From positions 1,364,001 to 1,428,000 of the forward strand of contig NZ_CP060490.1 in the NCBI RefSeq assembly GCF_014334055.1: DNA of 64,000 bases, in the 5' to 3' direction. The stretch is from Oscillibacter hominis. GTDB taxonomy: Bacteria > Bacillota > Clostridia > Oscillospirales > Oscillospiraceae. The position numbers and the translations under genes are program-made. Below are positions 1 to 7,620 of this stretch, in pieces (positions within the stretch are counted from its first letter, which is position 1; every line of letters starts with the position of its first letter). The notes under the pieces are model-generated. The model ran no database searches. It was not told the origin of the DNA and saw nothing but the letters and a program-made list of their open reading frames with translations.

Positions 1-379
1 TGCTTCCTGTGGGCAGCCCATAGGTGGATGCAATGGAAGCCGCTGCCTGCTCCGGCGCGGTGTTTTGAAACTTGTACCACCCCTCATTTTGCGTCAGATA
101 CCAGCTCCGGTCCACCGCGCCAAGGTCGGCCACCGCGCTCTGGCTGTCCCTGGTGACGCTGACCAGCGGCCCAAGGAACCGGCTCTTACCGCCGCTGCGC
201 AGCGTCACCAACGCCCCCTGCTCTAAGGGCAGCGCCCGGTCCGCCAGCAGTCCGCAGCGCACCTCCCGGCCCACCTGGTTCACATTGCCGGACCATGTCA
301 GCGTCTGCACCAGCTCTGTCACATCCACGCTCCGCTCGCCGCTCCGGGTCAGGTACACGTGATACGCATACTCGCTCAT
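1..379 (-). CDS. Phage tail hub/baseplate protein, XkdQ-like (partial)
   Basis: The gene starts with ATG at 379-377, inside the stop of the upstream LysM gene (ATGA overlap), and runs off the window start after about 126 codons. The visible part begins MSEYAYHVYLT and contains the phrases VDVTELVQTLTWSG and VNQVGREV. These resemble the N-terminus of XkdQ/gpD-type hub proteins of PBSX-like contractile tails, which sit at the base of the tail tube. Position directly after a LysM tail protein is the standard PBSX order (XkdO, XkdP, XkdQ). The family call rests on order and weak similarity; the C-terminal part is not visible. Confidence 0.6.
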   Translation of the reverse strand, partial: MSEYAYHVYLTRSGERSVDVTELVQTLTWSGNVNQVGREVRCGLLADRALPLEQGALVTLRSGGKSRFLGPLVSVTRDSQSAVADLGAVDRSWYLTQNEGWYKFQNTAPEQAAASIASTYGLPTGS

Positions 380-1149
380 ATGACTCTCCCCGCTTCCGCC
401 GCGCCGCCGCTCTTCAGGACGCACTTTCCCGTTGCGTCATCTGTGACGACCTCCGTCTTTGCAGCCATGGCCGCGCCGCCGGAAAGGCTCGCAGCGCCGG
501 GCAGGGCGTTCAGCGCCGGGATGGTCAGCTGCTGGCCGGGGTATATGAGGTCTGGATTTTTAATCGACGGATTGGCCGCCGCCAGACGGCAGCAGAGGGA
601 GCCGTCGCCGTAGAACTTTTTGGCAATGTGCCAGAGGGTGTCCCCCTTGGCCACCGCGTAGGTCCTGGCGGAGGCGGCGCCGGTCTTACTTTGGCGCGCC
701 GGCTTGCGCACCGTCCCCGCAGCGGACAAAGCCGCCGCGGCGGGCGTCCTGGTCTGCCGGATGGCGATGTCCGCGTAGTAGTCGTTGGTACCGTCCTGCT
801 CCCGGTATTCCAGGCTTTCAATCAGCACCAGGGCGTTGGTAGGCGTCCCGCTCACCAAAAAGCGCACCGTGGTCTTTGCGTCGATCCAGCGCTCTATCTG
901 CATCAGGTAATGCCAGGGGTCCGCCACTGCGCCGCTCACGCAGAAAGGGTACAGCTGCGCCGGGAACAGGCAGCTTTTCAGCGTGGTGGACCCCATCCGC
1001 CGCACGCCGCCTAAGTTGACCTCCCCGGTCTGGTCCAGCGACACGGTTTCCACCGTGTTGTGATGCGTCCAGCTGTAGGTGGAGGGCGTCACCGGCAGCG
1101 TCAGCTCAATCCTCGCCGCCTCGTCCAAAAAGGTCAGTGTCCTCAACAT
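376..1149 (-). CDS. LysM-containing phage tail protein, XkdP-like
   Basis: A 257-residue protein. Residues 1-135 are a tail-assembly type domain (phrases TPSTYSWTHHN and IERWIDAKTTVRFLVSG). A LysM repeat lies at about residues 163-211 (YAVAKGDTLWHIAKKFYGD, later NPDLIYPGQQLTIP). XkdP-type proteins with a C-terminal LysM are thought to occupy the inside or base of contractile tails and to contact peptidoglycan. The stop overlaps the start of the hub gene by four bases, and the start lies one base after the stop of the tape measure gene, so the three are translationally coupled. Residues after about 212 are low-complexity Ala/Gly-rich. Confidence 0.8.
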   Translation of the reverse strand: MLRTLTFLDEAARIELTLPVTPSTYSWTHHNTVETVSLDQTGEVNLGGVRRMGSTTLKSCLFPAQLYPFCVSGAVADPWHYLMQIERWIDAKTTVRFLVSGTPTNALVLIESLEYREQDGTNDYYADIAIRQTRTPAAAALSAAGTVRKPARQSKTGAASARTYAVAKGDTLWHIAKKFYGDGSLCCRLAAANPSIKNPDLIYPGQQLTIPALNALPGAASLSGGAAMAAKTEVVTDDATGKCVLKSGGAAEAGRVI

Positions 1150-1150
1150 C

Positions 1151-3226
1151 TCAGCTCACCCCCGCGTATAGCTTCCGCTCAATGGCATAGGCAATGGCCT
1201 CGCCGATCTCGTCCAGGTCGCCGTCGCTGCGCACGGAGAAGGAGTTGCCCGTCACCTGGACGCTGACGCCGCCACTCCGCCGGTCCAGCTCCCGGGCCTC
1301 CCGGGCCGTCAGCACCCGCTCTCCCTCATGCAGCAGCGCTGCATAGTTGTTATAGGGCACACGATGCATGCCATAGGCTTTCGCCCGGTAGCGTGCCTCG
1401 CTGAAATCGTAATCCTCCGGGTCGCCGGTGTAGGGGCCAAAGGTGGAAGCCCGCCCCTTGCTTTTCTCCTGCTGAAGCCTGTAGCTGTTGCTCCAGCCGC
1501 CAAAGGCTGCAGTCAGCTCCCGGGTGGCCGCGACGGAATCCTGCTGCGCGTCGATCATGGCGCTGTACTGGTCGCTGGATTCATAGGCGGCTGTGGCAAG
1601 GCTTTCCGCCTGGCCCTTCAGCTCTGCCATTTCGTTCACCGCCGCCTCGTCTCCCGCGTCGGAGCGTTCCTTCAGCTCCGCGTAGCGCTCCCCCATCTCC
1701 TGCAGCCGCTGAGAGGTTTTATCATCATACAGTGAGGTCTCCTGGCCTAACAGCACCGCCGACAGCGCCTCCCGCTGATACTGGTCCGACAGGTTGTCCA
1801 TGGATGCCTTGTGTTCGCCGATCCTGCCGTTCAGGTCTATCAGCGCGTTGCCCAGCTCCCCGCCGTAGGCCGCGATCTGATCGGAAAGGCCAGAGGTGCG
1901 TGTGTCGTTGTAGCCCTTGCCCATGGCGTTGGCAAGCTCCTGCTCAAGGCCCTCAAGCGTGGAGGTGAGGCCCGGGAAGGTCTGCGACATTTCCTCCATG
2001 GAACCCGCATATTTCCCCTCCAGCGCTTCCAGAATAATGTCCACGGCCCGTCCGCCTTCCACGTCGCCCCTTGAAATCATGCTGTACATGGTGCCCTGGT
2101 CCACGCCGTATTTGTCGGCAAGCATCCCCACGGCCCCGATCCCCCGGTCGTTGAGGATATTCAGGTATTCCAGCGTGGTCTTTCCGCTGGACTTCATCCG
2201 CCCCAGCGCCTGAGCCACCGTGGTCATGTCCGCGGTGGACTGTCCCAGGGCCGCCCCCGCGTCGCCGATGGTGGTGAGAACCGGCAAGATGCTGTCCGCC
2301 CCGTAGCCATAGGTGGCCAGCGTCTTGCTCATGGCCGTCAGATCGTCGTAATAGAACGGCGTGTAGTTGGCCATGTCCACCAGATCGGAGAGATAGCTGT
2401 CCGCCGTGCCCTGGTCGCCGAACAGCGTGGCAAAGGAAATCTTGTCCTTTTCCCGCTGGGCTGCGGTGGCACTGCCGCTCTCCAGCGATGCGGCCTGCCG
2501 CTGCGCCGCCTCGTCGTAGAGGTTGTTGTAGTAGCTTTTGAAGGCGTCATCCTTCGCGCTTTCAATCTGTGTCCCGCCGCTGATCGCTCCCGAAAACATG
2601 CCAAAACCGGCGCCGGCCAGAGCGCCCAAAGGTCCCGCAACCGCGCCGGCCGCTGCGCCGCTGATCGCTCCGCCGATTGTCTGCGAGAGGAAGTCGGCCT
2701 CAGGGACTCCCAATGCGCTGCTGAAAAACTGGTTTGCCGCTCCGGAGACAGATCCTGCCAGCATATTGAAGATGCCCGAGGCGGCAAACCTTTTCCCCAG
2801 AGACGACCCCAGTACGCCGCTCTGGTTCTCCGCCTTCCGGGCGGAGACGGCGCTGTCCAGGGCGGCCTTGTTCATCGCCTTGTATCCGGATACGTTGGTC
2901 TGCAGCTGCACATTCACATCCGCAAGCTTCTGCTTCAGCTCCTGCTGCTCCTTGATGGCCTCATCCATGGCCCCGCGGCTGGCCTCATCCTTCAGCTTTT
3001 TGTAGCTCTTTGTGGCCTCCTTTACCTTGACATCCGCCTGGATCAGGCTGCTTTTCAGCTCAGCCGAATCCTTGACCAGCTTCTGCTGGGCCTTGCTGTA
3101 GCCCTCCACGCTTTCTTCCAGGTTTTCCATGTCCTTGTCAAAGGACTTCACGTTCCCCGCGATGCTCTTCAGAACGGGGCTTACGCCGTCCTTCAGCGAT
3201 ATGACGATTCCTACGTCCTCCGCCAT
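1151..3226 (-). CDS. Phage tail tape measure protein, XkdO-like
   Basis: A 691-residue protein that should set tail-tube length. It starts MAEDVGIVISLKDGVSPVL, a typical tape-measure opening. Residues 25-115 are a long charged coiled coil, and residues 145-225 are Gly/Ala-rich and hydrophobic (repeated GAISGAAAG-like segments) as in tape measures. A tape-measure core follows (around 260-430). The C-terminus carries YGMHRVPYNNYAALLHEGER, the usual tail motif of Bacillota tape measure proteins. A good AAGGAGGTGGCTGC ribosome site precedes the ATG. It is short for a tape measure, implying a short tail. It is separated from the chaperone gene by an opposite-strand gene. Confidence 0.9.
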   Translation of the reverse strand: MAEDVGIVISLKDGVSPVLKSIAGNVKSFDKDMENLEESVEGYSKAQQKLVKDSAELKSSLIQADVKVKEATKSYKKLKDEASRGAMDEAIKEQQELKQKLADVNVQLQTNVSGYKAMNKAALDSAVSARKAENQSGVLGSSLGKRFAASGIFNMLAGSVSGAANQFFSSALGVPEADFLSQTIGGAISGAAAGAVAGPLGALAGAGFGMFSGAISGGTQIESAKDDAFKSYYNNLYDEAAQRQAASLESGSATAAQREKDKISFATLFGDQGTADSYLSDLVDMANYTPFYYDDLTAMSKTLATYGYGADSILPVLTTIGDAGAALGQSTADMTTVAQALGRMKSSGKTTLEYLNILNDRGIGAVGMLADKYGVDQGTMYSMISRGDVEGGRAVDIILEALEGKYAGSMEEMSQTFPGLTSTLEGLEQELANAMGKGYNDTRTSGLSDQIAAYGGELGNALIDLNGRIGEHKASMDNLSDQYQREALSAVLLGQETSLYDDKTSQRLQEMGERYAELKERSDAGDEAAVNEMAELKGQAESLATAAYESSDQYSAMIDAQQDSVAATRELTAAFGGWSNSYRLQQEKSKGRASTFGPYTGDPEDYDFSEARYRAKAYGMHRVPYNNYAALLHEGERVLTAREARELDRRSGGVSVQVTGNSFSVRSDGDLDEIGEAIAYAIERKLYAGVS

Positions 3227-3241
3227 GCAGCCACCTCCTTA

Positions 3242-3269
3242 TTGACTTTCTATCTCAATGTGGTACGAT
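3242..3269 (+). promoter_or_regulatory. Sigma-A promoter of the inverted gene inside the tail module
   Basis: TTGACT (3242-3247), 16-base spacer, TACGAT (3264-3269), with an extended -10 TG one base upstream. It points away from the tape measure gene and lies about 40 bases before the start of the plus-strand gene at 3312. Confidence 0.65.
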
Positions 3270-3311
3270 AAAGCTGTAAAAAAATTCCGCATGTGAAAGG
3301 AAGGTGTTCCC

Positions 3312-3875
3312 ATGGGAAAATTTAGAATCTTCTGCTGCGATCAACGCTTCCTGCTTACCGGAGGTGGCATCATGACCGCCCCGTTTCTTCTTCTTTTATT
3401 CGTGTTCACACGGGAATCGTTTTATCTCTTTCTGTTTATATATGGCTGCGTAATCCTCGCCTGCGGCATCTATGGCTACACCTTGGTGAAGGAGCTTGCC
3501 CGCCGTCAGGCCAGGCTCGAGGCCGTTGCCAGGGAATCCCTGAATGGGATGCTTACAGGCATCCAATACCAGGCGGAAAGGGTATTCGACATAGCCGTTG
3601 AACTGTCCGGCTGCGTTCCAAAGAGCCCCGATTGGTACAAACTGGCCAATGACTATCGGGAAAAGTACAAAGAATTCTGGCGTCAGGCCGACGATTTCAC
3701 CGATGAACTGAACTATGATTTTGTCCGTCATTTCAAGCCCAGCCGCTACCGTATGGACGACCAGCTGGAGCTCATCAGCCGGATCGAATCCTGCGCCCCG
3801 GACGATCCCCGTCTGCCCGGCCTCTGCGCCAGGCTCCGCAAACTCTCCGCCCCTTTGGAAAATGAATGCGGATGA
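3312..3875 (+). CDS. Small membrane protein in a moron-like cassette
   Basis: A 187-residue protein of no recognised family. Residues 20-58 are strongly hydrophobic (two closely spaced membrane segments, FLLLLFVFTRE and LFLFIYGCVILACGIYGY). The rest is a charged, probably cytoplasmic helical domain. The ribosome site is GGAAGGTG six bases before ATG. The gene is on the plus strand between two minus-strand tail genes, with its own sigma-A promoter upstream and a strong intrinsic terminator seven bases after the stop. That architecture is typical of a phage moron, a cargo gene expressed from the resident prophage. Possible roles (superinfection exclusion, host fitness) are inference only. Confidence 0.7.
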   Translation: MGKFRIFCCDQRFLLTGGGIMTAPFLLLLFVFTRESFYLFLFIYGCVILACGIYGYTLVKELARRQARLEAVARESLNGMLTGIQYQAERVFDIAVELSGCVPKSPDWYKLANDYREKYKEFWRQADDFTDELNYDFVRHFKPSRYRMDDQLELISRIESCAPDDPRLPGLCARLRKLSAPLENECG

Positions 3876-3882
3876 TCCCCTT

Positions 3883-3912
3883 CCCCGCCTCCCGCAGGAG
3901 GCGGGGTTTTTT
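3883..3912 (+). terminator. Intrinsic terminator of the moron-like gene
   Basis: Perfect 10-bp stem CCCCGCCTCC/GGAGGCGGGG with a four-base loop and six T residues (3907-3912). It is directional: there is no T run on the minus side, so tail transcription in the other direction would read through. Confidence 0.9.
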
Positions 3913-4459
3913 CAGCGCTCACTGCGCTGCTCGATCTCCCGGAGGGCCAGCGCCCAGGTCAGGTCCCGGCCGCCCGCATCCATCCCATAGTACATCTCCG
4001 GTGTCCAGTGATGGGCCTGGAATAAATAGCTCACCAGGCTCAGCTCTGGGTCGCTGCCCTCCTCTAAGCGTTTTTTACTTCTTCAATGGTCATCCGCCGG
4101 TAGCCGCACAGCTTTTCCACCGCCCGGCTCAAATCCTCGATCTCGCCCGGCAGCAGCAGCGCCTTCACCGCCTCCGCCGGTGTGGCCGCACCGTACTTTT
4201 CCTGCAGCTGGGGTGACCTCAGATCCGGCTCCTCGCATCCCGCCAGCAGGATCTGCACGTTCATGTCGTCTCCGCCGCTCTCCCGGAGCCGCTGCACCTT
4301 GCCGTAGGGCAGGCCCCGCAGCGAAAAGACCACATCCTGCCCCAGCAGTTCCGAAAGCCGCTGCACCTTGTAGCGGGCCGTGGGCAGTTGATGCGTCACA
4401 TCGGGAGCCTCCGGCCGCAGAAGCAGCGCCAGAAGGTCTGTTTTCTTTTCCTCGCTCAT
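3912..4459 (-). CDS. Tail assembly chaperone, -1 frameshift (long) product
   Basis: Predicted 182-residue protein made when ribosomes slip back one base at 4076-4070. The first 130 residues are the XkdN-like chaperone; the remaining 52 come from the -1 frame, beginning RLEEGSDPELSLVSYLFQ and ending at a TGA at 3914-3912. The extension contains HHWTPEMYYGMD and RDLTWALALREIEQ, typical of the T domain of G/GT-type tail chaperones. No initiation signal exists for this frame by itself, and it stays open exactly from the slip site, which supports real translation. Such long forms recruit the tape measure protein to the tube subunit during assembly. Confidence 0.8.
4064..4459 (-). CDS. Tail assembly chaperone, short (in-frame) product, XkdN-like
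   Basis: A 131-residue acidic protein (starts MSEEKKTDLLALLLRPEAPD). Its order after the tail tube gene and before the tape measure gene matches XkdN of PBSX and gpG of lambda-type phages. The start codon follows directly after the tube gene stop (TAA then ATG), with a GAGG-type ribosome site inside the end of the tube gene. It ends GYRRMTIEEVKNA followed by TAG two codons after the slippery sequence, as expected for a frameshifting chaperone pair. Confidence 0.85.
   Translation of the reverse strand: MSEEKKTDLLALLLRPEAPDVTHQLPTARYKVQRLSELLGQDVVFSLRGLPYGKVQRLRESGGDDMNVQILLAGCEEPDLRSPQLQEKYGAATPAEAVKALLLPGEIEDLSRAVEKLCGYRRMTIEEVKNA
4070..4076 (-). promoter_or_regulatory. Slippery heptamer A-AAA-AAC (programmed -1 frameshift site)
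   Basis: Read in the chaperone frame as GTA AAA AAC GCT TAG. It fits the X-XXY-YYZ rule exactly, and the in-frame stop follows one codon later. A 52-codon open -1 frame follows. Confidence 0.85.
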
Positions 4460-4900
4460 TTACTGCACCTCGATCTCGTCTAAGTACTGGTAGCGGCTGA
4501 AGGTGAAGGCCTTGGTTACGGTGCCTACCGTGGCGGCCTTCCAATCGGCCAATGTCAAATCGTCAAAGCTGACATTGTAGAGGGCCACCCGCTCCGCACC
4601 GTAGCTGTCCGGGTCCTTCAGCTTGCTCACAATGGTGAAGCGGCGGTCCATGCCGTCCTGAATGCCGTCCTGCTTGCGGGCAAAGCCGCTGTCCACTTTG
4701 TAGAGCTCCAGGCTTCCGGTGCCGTTGGCGCTGGTGGCCTTTGCGTCCGACATGAACTGGCCGCACAGGTTCACCGTCTCCTTGTTGATGGCCACCTTGG
4801 CCTGGCAGGCGGTGCACTCGGCGATTTTCTCGCCGTCGCACCAGACCTCCCCGTATGTTCCGTTGATGGTTCGCTTTGCATTATCAATCGTCTTACTCAT
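4460..4900 (-). CDS. Phage tail tube protein, XkdM-like
   Basis: A 146-residue protein matching the length and feel of XkdM/DUF2001 tail tube subunits: N-terminal INGTYGEVWCDGEKIAEC, central VNLCGQFMSDAK and GTGSLELYKVDS, C-terminal FTFSRYQYLDEIEVQ. It polymerises into the inner tube of a contractile tail. It lies 14 bases downstream of the sheath gene and abuts the chaperone gene, as in PBSX. Three Cys residues are present. The start follows a GGAGG-like site. Confidence 0.9.
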   Translation of the reverse strand: MSKTIDNAKRTINGTYGEVWCDGEKIAECTACQAKVAINKETVNLCGQFMSDAKATSANGTGSLELYKVDSGFARKQDGIQDGMDRRFTIVSKLKDPDSYGAERVALYNVSFDDLTLADWKAATVGTVTKAFTFSRYQYLDEIEVQ

Positions 4901-4914
4901 GGATCGCTTCCTCC

Positions 4915-6027
4915 TTACAGGTTGTTGAAGAGGACCTCAAAGTCCTCCATGGCGTCCGCCAGCCGGCCGCCGCACTTGAGGAACACCCAGCTGCCTGTGT
5001 CATGCTCCTTGATCTGCTGCTGTGTCAAGCCGGCAGTCTCCACCCCCTGAGACTTGAGCCACTTCTCCTGGGCCTCCACGTCGATCTGGACATAGCTCTC
5101 GCCCTTCGAGAGAACGCCCACCTGCTCCAGATAGGAGAAGTAATCCGTGATGGCCGTCACCAGCAGGCACTTGTTGTCGTAGGTGTTGGCAAACCGCCCG
5201 ATGTACTCGTCCTCGATGGTGGTGCGCAGATAGTAGGTGATCAGGTCCATGCCCTCCACGATCTTAATCTTGCGCCAATCCTCCCTGCCATCTGCGGGAA
5301 TGGTGGTCAAACTGTTGACCGCCCGGGCAATCTTGGCCTTCTGGCCGTCGTGGATCAGGATCAGCTTGCCCGCGTCAATGGCCGCCGCCTGTTCCGCACC
5401 CGTCCTGGCGGTGACTGCGGAGAGCTCGCCCAGGGAGGCATAGGTGGCACTGGAACCCATGGGAATGCCGGCCAGGATGCCGGCAATCCGGCTGCAGTAC
5501 TGGGCTGCGGTGTACGTCTTGCTCCCGACGGCAAGACCGGTATCCTCAAAGTCGATGACGCCCATGGAGTCCGCCGCAACGCCGGGCGCCACCCACTTCA
5601 CCGTCCGGTATGCCTTGCGCTGGTTCTCCACCCAGGTTTTCAGGACGGTTTCCTCCGCCTCAGTCACATCGGGCGGCGCGGCCAGATAGTCGATGCTGTA
5701 GGACTCAATGAGCTTGAGTCCCTCTTCCAGCGCTGATGTGTCCTCTGTACCTGTCCCAATCACCACGGCGATCACCTTGCTGGGGCCTCCCCGGTCGCTG
5801 CCGGTAAAGGCCCGGGCAATGTAATCCTGGTTGTCCTGGCCCAGCGTTGCCGGGATCAGGGCAGCCGTGGAAAGCGGATGCACCCCTGTTTCCTTGGTGT
5901 CGCGAACCATGACGGCCACGACCCCCTTCTTGCTGCGATTTGCCACGGTCTGAGCAGCCGCCTCAAAGCGGATGGTCAAACTGGGCAGGCCAATGCTTGC
6001 TGCCATACAATCATTCCTTTCTATCAA
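4915..6027 (-). CDS. Phage tail sheath protein, XkdK-like
   Basis: A 370-residue contractile sheath subunit. Typical sheath phrases are present: GLPSLTIRFEAAAQTVANRS near the start, GTEDTSALEEGLKLIES, and a C-terminal domain with the pattern NKCLLVTAITDYFSYLEQ. Presence of a sheath shows this is a myovirus-type or R-tailocin-type tail rather than a siphovirus. Length is close to the shorter (about 350-450 residue) sheaths of Bacillota PBSX-like elements. The first residues MIERNDC may be upstream of the true start, because MAASIGLPSLTIRF (seven codons in) looks like a natural beginning. Confidence 0.92.
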   Translation of the reverse strand: MIERNDCMAASIGLPSLTIRFEAAAQTVANRSKKGVVAVMVRDTKETGVHPLSTAALIPATLGQDNQDYIARAFTGSDRGGPSKVIAVVIGTGTEDTSALEEGLKLIESYSIDYLAAPPDVTEAEETVLKTWVENQRKAYRTVKWVAPGVAADSMGVIDFEDTGLAVGSKTYTAAQYCSRIAGILAGIPMGSSATYASLGELSAVTARTGAEQAAAIDAGKLILIHDGQKAKIARAVNSLTTIPADGREDWRKIKIVEGMDLITYYLRTTIEDEYIGRFANTYDNKCLLVTAITDYFSYLEQVGVLSKGESYVQIDVEAQEKWLKSQGVETAGLTQQQIKEHDTGSWVFLKCGGRLADAMEDFEVLFNNL

Positions 6028-6465
6028 TTATGTGTGGAGCTCATAGTGCTCCATCTTTTGCTGATCGCTCTCTTGATATCCCGGGCGCATATCCGTCCAG
6101 GAGAGTCGGATGGTGGCCTGCGCGTTGTCCGCCTCCGTCATCCCGGATACAGTGCTTGCTGTCAGGTACCGCTTCTCCACTGAAAGCGCCCCGCCGGAGA
6201 AAAGGGCCAGACAGCGGTCCAGCCGTTCGTTCAACTGCGCGCGGCTGCTGTCATGCTCATCCACCGCCGCAAAGCAAGTGATCCGTATGGTGAGGTCCGT
6301 GCGGATCAAGCCAATGTTTACATCCCGGATCTCCACAGCTCCGCATTTTAGCAGGGAGGAAGGCCGCGTAAAGTCGGAGGGCAGCTGATCCTCATATACC
6401 ATCTCTCCCGGCCAGAGGGCCTCCAGCCTTCCTTTTACCGCCTGGATGACTGTATTGATCTCCAT
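6028..6465 (-). CDS. Phage tail terminator / completion protein
   Basis: A 145-residue protein located directly before the sheath gene, with its stop touching the sheath gene start. It opens MEINTVIQAVKGRLEALWPG and carries LTIRITCFAAVDEHD and YLTASTVSGMTEADNA. Small proteins at this position in PBSX-like modules cap the tail and join it to the head. Ribosome site GGGGGAG lies five bases before ATG. It is the last intact tail gene; everything further upstream is broken. Confidence 0.7.
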   Translation of the reverse strand: MEINTVIQAVKGRLEALWPGEMVYEDQLPSDFTRPSSLLKCGAVEIRDVNIGLIRTDLTIRITCFAAVDEHDSSRAQLNERLDRCLALFSGGALSVEKRYLTASTVSGMTEADNAQATIRLSWTDMRPGYQESDQQKMEHYELHT

Positions 6466-6479
6466 GGAACTCCCCCTTT

Positions 6480-6800
6480 AGTGTTCGTTGCTGAAGAGGC
6501 ACAGCACCCGGTCTGCCGTCTTCAGCGCATTCTCCTGTGTCCTCGGTTTCGTCCAGTTGTAAAACTGATGCCAGTGATCTTCCCCCCGCGGCCATAGCCG
6601 GCCCAACGCCGCTTGCTTAAGGCCGGGACTCCGTGGCCGCGCTCCAGCCAGGCAGGGACCCGACTGCCACTCACGGTCTTCCCGTGGTAGGTCTCATTTT
6701 TGTGCGCATCCGTTTTCCTGTTCAAATCGCAGTACGCTGATCCAGTTCTCCGGCGCCGATAAAACTGTCCACTTCACACTCCCGATTTCCCATGGCCGCT
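6480..6800 (-). pseudogene. Decayed phage head-tail connector or minor capsid gene
   Basis: Fragments in different minus-strand frames read like one phage protein: an N-terminal piece (MNRKTDAHKNETYHGKTVSG, ATG at 6725) stops making sense near a six-C run at 6582-6587, where a second frame takes over with EDHWHQFYNWTKPRTQENA and ends at TAA just before the tail terminator gene. A further short frame (PENWISVLRFEQENG) lies upstream at about 6720-6780. A one-base indel at the homopolymer would join the two main pieces. The family is not certain. Confidence 0.5.
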
Positions 6801-6821
6801 CCGGAACTCCGGGGCGGCTCT

Positions 6822-7120
6822 TTACACTGGCTCTGTGAGATTCAGTTGTGTAAGTCGCCGGAAAGCAGGGTTATCCGCTTCAATCGTACCAGTAATTGTG
6901 ATATCCCTCCGCTCATAGCCGTCCGGCACCAGGGCATTGACTAAGAGATCGGACTGCGCCCGGCGCGGTGTCAGCTTCTCTGGTTCTGAAACGCCGCAGC
7001 TGCGTCATAAGGCCCTCTAACCGCGCTGGTCATGTCCGCCTTGGTGCTGCTGGTACCACTGGCGCCGGCGGAGAGCCCCAAAAGTAAAGCAGGCCGTTGT
7101 CGTCCAAAAATTTAGCCATT
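6822..7120 (-). pseudogene. Decayed phage tail-fibre-like gene
   Basis: ATG at 7120-7118 preceded by GGAGGATTTTTC. The protein begins MAKFLDDNGLLYFWG, the common first residues of tail fibre or appendage proteins in Clostridia phages, then stops after about 30 codons. The matching sequence continues in another frame (SAGASGTSSTKADMTSAV), and a third frame gives ALVPDGYERRDITITGT with a stop at 6824-6822. At least two frameshifts are therefore needed. A fibre start would normally sit at the far end of a tail operon, so its location here suggests rearrangement or a second element. Confidence 0.5.
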
Positions 7121-7124
7121 GAAA

Positions 7125-7444
7125 AATCCTCCCAATAACATTTCGATTCCGCGTTGGTCATAGGTTCCACGCTTTTTCCCGCCAGCTCCGCCTCCAGTTT
7201 GGAGATGGCGCCGATGGGTGCTGGTCAGGCTTCTCCCGGTTTAGCAGCATGCTTGGTCCAACGCCCCTCCTCCAATTGGAGTGCCAATATTGGCCTGCGA
7301 TGCACTCTTTGGTGCAACAGGGGCCAGAAAATTGGTGTGGGCCGGATGGAAACCTGCATCTACAGCACCTCCCTTGAGAAGGATTGGATCACGTCGAACT
7401 TCCACATCAAGCCGTCTATCCGGCTCTTTCCAAATCATCGGCAA
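7125..7444 (-). pseudogene. Degraded phage gene fragment upstream of the fibre remnant
   Basis: Minus-strand frames include MPMIWKEPDRRLDVEVR with SASQANIGTPIGGGALDQAC (7444-7241), and in another frame ISKLEAELAGKSVEPMTNAE running toward the fibre start. The latter resembles the C-terminus of small phage structural proteins that end in a T-N-x-E-I-E type motif. No intact coding sequence is present. GC content is lower and more uneven than in neighbouring genes. Confidence 0.35.
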
Positions 7445-7454
7445 TATTTACTGG

Positions 7455-7483
7455 TTGCATAATGGTTACAAAACGGTTACAAT
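7455..7483 (+). promoter_or_regulatory. Promoter of the 25-residue mini-gene
   Basis: TTGCAT (7455-7460), 17-base spacer, TACAAT (7478-7483), with the mini-gene start 44 bases beyond the -10. Confidence 0.65.
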
Positions 7484-7526
7484 TCTAATTGTCTTCGCGA
7501 GACAAATATATTTGGAGGTCTATGTT

Positions 7527-7604
7527 ATGTGTAATTTTGATTTTAATTTTGACTGTAGTGCTCTTTTCCAGATGCTCAGTCAGTGCTTCGGCATCGGCTG
7601 CTAA
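7527..7604 (+). CDS. Cys-containing micro-protein (25 residues)
   Basis: The ATG at 7527 lies seven bases after a GGAGGT ribosome site (7514-7519). The 25-codon product begins MCNFDFNFDCSALF and ends QCFGIGC, with Cys at residues 2, 10, 20 and 25. It is hydrophobic and acidic, with no signal peptide. A near-consensus promoter lies upstream and a T-rich terminator follows the stop by 16 bases, so it is a complete one-gene transcription unit. A competing ATG at 7522 opens a longer frame with a hydrophobic N-terminus, but it is only two bases from the ribosome site and its frame crosses the terminator. No known family is recognised. Confidence 0.6.
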   Translation: MCNFDFNFDCSALFQMLSQCFGIGC

Positions 7605-7620
7605 TCAGCCGCCTATTGAA

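Noticed and set aside
295..1014. Long plus-strand open frame across the LysM tail gene
   Set aside because: Composition is Arg/Gly-rich with no ribosome site, and it mirrors the codons of the minus-strand tail gene, which has clear motifs.
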